Shown here: piece after piece, positions 61,431-64,000 of the stretch
Numbering within the stretch: position 1 is the stretch's first letter
Layout of the letters: each line of letters begins with the position of its first letter
From: Flavobacteriales bacterium
GTDB lineage: Bacteria > Bacteroidota > Bacteroidia > Flavobacteriales_F > PHOS-HE28
Direction of reading: 5' to 3'
DNA: 64,000 bases
Assembly: GCA_016715995.1 (NCBI GenBank)
Contig: JADJXF010000022.1
Location: forward strand, 1-64,000
The notes under the pieces: model-generated
What the model saw: the letters and a program-made list of their open reading frames with translations, nothing else
The model's database searches: none
What the model was told of the DNA's origin: nothing
Program-made: the position numbers and the translations under genes

Positions 61431-62141
61431 TCAGAATTCAACGATGGTGCCCACCCGCTCACCGGCGATGAGGCGGCCGAGGTTGCCGGGCTTGTTCATG
61501 TCGAATACGATGATGGGCAGCTTGTTCTCCTTGCAGAGCGTGAAGGCCGTCATGTCCATCACATTGAGGCCCTTGGCATACACCTCGGCGAAGGAGATGC
61601 GGTCGTACTTGGTGGCGCTCTTGTCCTTCTCCGGGTCGGCGGTGTAGATGCCATCCACGCGCGTGCCCTTGAGGATCACATCGGCCTCGATCTCGATGGC
61701 GCGCAGGCTGGCGGCCGTATCGGTGGTGAAGTACGGGTTGCCCGTTCCGGCGCCGAAGATGACTGTGCGGCCCTTCTCGAGGTGGCGCACCGCACGGCGG
61801 CGGATGAAGGGCTCGGCGATCTGCTCCATCTTGATCGCCGACATGAGCCGGGTCTTGTGGCCCTTGGCCTCCAGCGCGCTCTGCAAAGCCAGGCTGTTGA
61901 TCACCGTGGCCAGCATGCCCATGTGGTCGCCCTGCACGCGGTCGATGGCGCCATCGCTCTGCATGCCACGGTAGATGTTGCCACCACCGATGACCACCGC
62001 CACCTCCACCCCCTTGTCCGCGATGCTGATGATCTCATCGGCGTACCGGCCGAGGCGCTTGGGGTCGATGCCGTAATCCTGATCGCCCATGAGGCTTTCA
62101 CCGGAGAGCTTCAGCAGGATGCGCTTGTACGAGTTGGCCAT
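61431..62141 (-). CDS. pyrH: UMP kinase
   Basis: The 236-aa amino acid kinase-fold enzyme makes UDP from UMP. YKRILLKLSGESLMG and VVIGGGNIYRG are the phosphate loops; GAGTGNPYFTTDTAASLRA is the UMP-binding signature. NVMDMTAFTLCKE lies near the end. Bacterial PyrH is a GTP-activated hexamer. It sits in the rpsB-tsf-pyrH-frr gene order but is separated from tsf by a strong terminator (62171-62194), so its transcription may partly depend on read-through or its own promoter. Confidence 0.97.
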   Translation of the reverse strand: MANSYKRILLKLSGESLMGDQDYGIDPKRLGRYADEIISIADKGVEVAVVIGGGNIYRGMQSDGAIDRVQGDHMGMLATVINSLALQSALEAKGHKTRLMSAIKMEQIAEPFIRRRAVRHLEKGRTVIFGAGTGNPYFTTDTAASLRAIEIEADVILKGTRVDGIYTADPEKDKSATKYDRISFAEVYAKGLNVMDMTAFTLCKENKLPIIVFDMNKPGNLGRLIAGERVGTIVEF

Positions 62142-62158
62142 GGTGGTTGGAGCGGCTC

Positions 62159-62194
62159 AAAGAAAAGAAAAGAGGGAGGCCGAAGCCTCCCTCT
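62159..62194 (-). terminator. Intrinsic terminator between tsf and pyrH
   Basis: On the minus strand a 10-bp perfect stem (AGAGGGAGGC/GCCTCCCTCT) with a TTCG tetraloop is followed by a T-rich tract (TTTTCTTTTCTTT). It is textbook rho-independent and stops rpsB-tsf transcripts before pyrH. Confidence 0.92.
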
Positions 62195-62215
62195 CCATGG
62201 AATCGCGATGGTGCA

Positions 62216-63055
62216 TCAGATCGTGAGCGAGTGCCGCTTGAAGCCGGAGACCGCGAGGTCCTTGTCGGCGCTCTTCACGTACTGCTCCACGTTGAGCTTG
62301 TTGTCCTTGATGAACTCCTGGGCGAGCAGTGTGCTCTCCTTGAAGAATTTGTTCAGGCGTCCGGCGGCGATCTTCTCTGCCATATCAGCGGGCTTGCCTT
62401 CCTGGATGGCCAGTTCCTTGCCGATCTCCAACTCCTTGTCGATGACGCTCTGCGGCGTGCTGGCCTTGTCGAGCGCGATGGGGGCCATGGCGGCCACCTG
62501 CATGGCCACATCCTTGGCTACGCTCTCGAAACCCGGCTTGCTGAGGCCGACGAGGCTCGCCACTTTGTTGCCCGGATGGTTGTAGGCGTACACAAAGCCT
62601 GCGCTCAGTCCATGGCAGGCGCTCACATCGATCTTCTCGCCGATCACGCCGGTCTGCTCGATGAGCTTCTCCGCCACGCTGAGTCCGTTGCTGTCATAGG
62701 CTGCGGCCTTCAACGCATCGATGCTGTCGATGCCCTTCTCCAAAGCGATGGCGGCGATGCGGTCAGCCATGGCGCCGAAGTCGGCGTTCTTGGCCACGAA
62801 GTCGGTCTCGCAGTTGGTGCAGACGAGCACGCCCCGGATTCCGTCGGCGGTGGTCTTGGCGATCACGAGGCCCTCAGAGGCGTCACGGTCGGCGCGCTTG
62901 GCGGCCACTTTCTGGCCCTGCTTGCGCAGGAAGTCGATGGCTGCGTCGAAGTCGCCGTTGGCCTCGGTGAGGGCCTTCTTGCAATCCATCATGCCCGCGC
63001 CGGTCATCTGGCGGAGCTTGTTCACGTCGGCGGCAGTGATTGCCATGGTGCTCAT
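62216..63055 (-). CDS. tsf: Elongation factor Ts
   Basis: The 279-aa guanine nucleotide exchange factor recycles EF-Tu. The N-terminal helical domain has ADVNKLRQMTGAGMMDCKKAL, the strictly conserved contact to EF-Tu. The core carries NCETDFVAKN, the TDFV motif. The C-terminal dimerisation region is slightly short. ATG 63046 (MAITAAD) is an equally likely start to 63055 (MSTMAIT). It is downstream of rpsB, with 56 bp between, and followed by a strong terminator. Confidence 0.97.
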   Translation of the reverse strand: MSTMAITAADVNKLRQMTGAGMMDCKKALTEANGDFDAAIDFLRKQGQKVAAKRADRDASEGLVIAKTTADGIRGVLVCTNCETDFVAKNADFGAMADRIAAIALEKGIDSIDALKAAAYDSNGLSVAEKLIEQTGVIGEKIDVSACHGLSAGFVYAYNHPGNKVASLVGLSKPGFESVAKDVAMQVAAMAPIALDKASTPQSVIDKELEIGKELAIQEGKPADMAEKIAAGRLNKFFKESTLLAQEFIKDNKLNVEQYVKSADKDLAVSGFKRHSLTI

Positions 63056-63111
63056 GTGTGGTTGAGTTGGGGCCGATCACGATCGGCCCATACAGTTGAT
63101 ATCAGGAAGGA

Positions 63112-63978
63112 TCAGGCGTTCTCTTCAGAGCCCGAGTCAACGGCAGGAGCGGCTTCTTCAGCGGCAGGAGCGGCTTCTTCAATGGCAGCAGCCACTGGAG
63201 CGGCTTCCACCGCAGCCTCGACCGTGGCCTCGACGGCCTCGGTTGCTTCACCTTCCTCCTCCGCGCCTTCGTCCACTGCGGTCTTGTCGTTCTTGCGCTC
63301 CTCCAGGCCCTCGTTGATGGCGGCGATCATGGTGTCCACGATCAGCTCGATGCTCTTGGTGGCATCGTCGTTGGCTGGGATGGGGAAGTCCACCAGCGTG
63401 GGGTCGCTGTTGGTGTCGACCATCGCGAACGTGGGGATGTTCAGCTTGCGGGCCTCTGCCACCGCGATATGCTCCTTCACGATGTCCACGATGAACAGCG
63501 CGCTGGGCAGGCGGGTGAGGTCGGCGATGGAGCCCAGGTTCTTCTCCATCTTCTCACGCTGACGGCTCACCTGCAGCCGCTCGCGCTTGCTCATGTTCTC
63601 GAAGGTGCCATCGGTCTTCATCCGGTCGATGGTCGCCATCTTCTTGATGGTGCGGCGTATGGTGCCGAAGTTGGTGAGCATGCCGCCGCTCCAACGCTCG
63701 GTGACATAGGGCATGCCTGTCTCCTTCACCTTACCAGTGACGATGTCCTTCGCCTGCTTCTTGGTGGCCACGAAGAGCACCTTCTTGCCGCTGCGCGCGA
63801 TGCTCTTCATCGCGTTGGCGGCCTCCTCCAGCTTGGCGCTGGTCTTGTTCAGGTCGATGATGTGGATGCCCTTCTTCTCCCCGAAGATGTACGGGGCCAT
63901 GTTGGGGTTCCACTTCCGGCGCAGGTGGCCGAAATGCACGCCGGCGTCCAGCAGGCGTTCGAATTCTACACGTGCCAT
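63112..63978 (-). CDS. rpsB: 30S ribosomal protein S2 with A/E-rich tail
   Basis: The 288-aa protein binds the head of the 30S subunit. Family motifs: LLDAGVHFGHLRRKWNP, FGEKKGIHIIDL, NFGTIRRTIKKM, ADLTRLPSALFIVD, PTFAMVDTNSDPTLVDFPIPANDDA. The last ~55 residues are an Ala/Glu/Val-rich tail that extends beyond the standard fold, partly encoded by a 21-bp tandem repeat. The upstream region extends beyond the window; AAGAGGAA just before the ATG resembles a Shine-Dalgarno, rare here. It likely shares a transcript with other ribosomal genes upstream. Confidence 0.97.
   Translation of the reverse strand: MARVEFERLLDAGVHFGHLRRKWNPNMAPYIFGEKKGIHIIDLNKTSAKLEEAANAMKSIARSGKKVLFVATKKQAKDIVTGKVKETGMPYVTERWSGGMLTNFGTIRRTIKKMATIDRMKTDGTFENMSKRERLQVSRQREKMEKNLGSIADLTRLPSALFIVDIVKEHIAVAEARKLNIPTFAMVDTNSDPTLVDFPIPANDDATKSIELIVDTMIAAINEGLEERKNDKTAVDEGAEEEGEATEAVEATVEAAVEAAPVAAAIEEAAPAAEEAAPAVDSGSEENA
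63141..63181. repeat. 21-bp tandem repeat in the rpsB tail
   Basis: Two copies of CGGCAGGAGCGGCTTCTTCA, 21 bp apart, lie in the DNA of the Ala/Glu-rich C-terminal extension of S2. In-frame duplication probably lengthened the tail. Confidence 0.7.
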
Positions 63979-64000
63979 TTCCTCTTGTTTAGTTCACGTT

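Noticed and set aside
1..64000. tRNA, rRNA or insertion sequence genes
   Set aside because: Gaps are short or built of word repeats. No cloverleaf, rRNA conserved stretch or transposase was found by eye; a tRNAscan or IS search would settle this.

Overview
The window is a chromosome segment of a high-GC member of the Bacteroidota, most likely Flavobacteriales-like. Four kinds of evidence support this. (i) Six secreted proteins end in type IX secretion (T9SS) sorting domains, two of type B and four of type A. (ii) There is a PorP/SprF protein, a PorE-like OmpA protein and a DUF5686 outer-membrane protein. (iii) Start codons lack purine-rich Shine-Dalgarno sites, and many are preceded closely by the Bacteroidota -7 box TAnnTTTG. 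(iv) rpsB-tsf-pyrH-frr occur in the usual order. I recognised no tRNA, rRNA, CRISPR array, insertion sequence or prophage.

Layout, left to right. 1-4.2 kb: class Ia ribonucleotide reductase nrdB-nrdA; nrdA carries palindrome-rich in-frame inserts. 4.2-6.8 kb: an accessory patch of small genes (two secreted hypothetical or KTSC proteins, a retropepsin-like protease, a RelE/ParE toxin-antitoxin pair) with two inverted copies of a palindromic element. 6.9-24.3 kb: a P-domain plus Ig-repeat T9SS adhesin, a FemAB-like protein, a 52-aa basic protein, tyrS, an acyl-protein synthetase-like enzyme divergent from a lipoprotein, a Na/Pi transporter divergent from a PhoR-like kinase, a secreted nuclease, a glycosyltransferase, trmB overlapping an alkyltransferase-like gene, an M28 peptidase and another T9SS protein. 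24.4-37.3 kb: a three-gene surface module on the minus strand. It encodes a ~3,250-residue type B T9SS adhesin with 31 repeats, then a PorP/SprF protein, then a PorE-like OmpA protein.

37.3-52 kb: a subtilase lipoprotein; a BlaI repressor and M56/TonB antirepressor pair with a clear palindromic operator; a universal stress protein; a W/Y-rich secreted protein; a YHYH-domain T9SS protein; sucA-sucB (2-oxoglutarate dehydrogenase); small hypotheticals; and a T9SS protein that shares the giant adhesin's N-terminal module and has a frameshift in its sorting domain. 52-64 kb: an SDR epimerase, a minus-strand envelope cluster (DUF5686, RND exporter, rmlA, polyprenyl synthase), a radical SAM/SPASM enzyme, and frr, pyrH, tsf, rpsB.

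How it fits together: housekeeping genes (dNTP synthesis, TCA cycle, translation) are interspersed with a strong cell-surface programme. The adhesin-SprF-PorE module is the likeliest distinct system here: type B T9SS cargo generally needs a cognate SprF-like partner, and the partner is encoded immediately downstream. I could not run homology searches. Family names rest on motifs and architecture read by eye, and repeat counts were made by hand.
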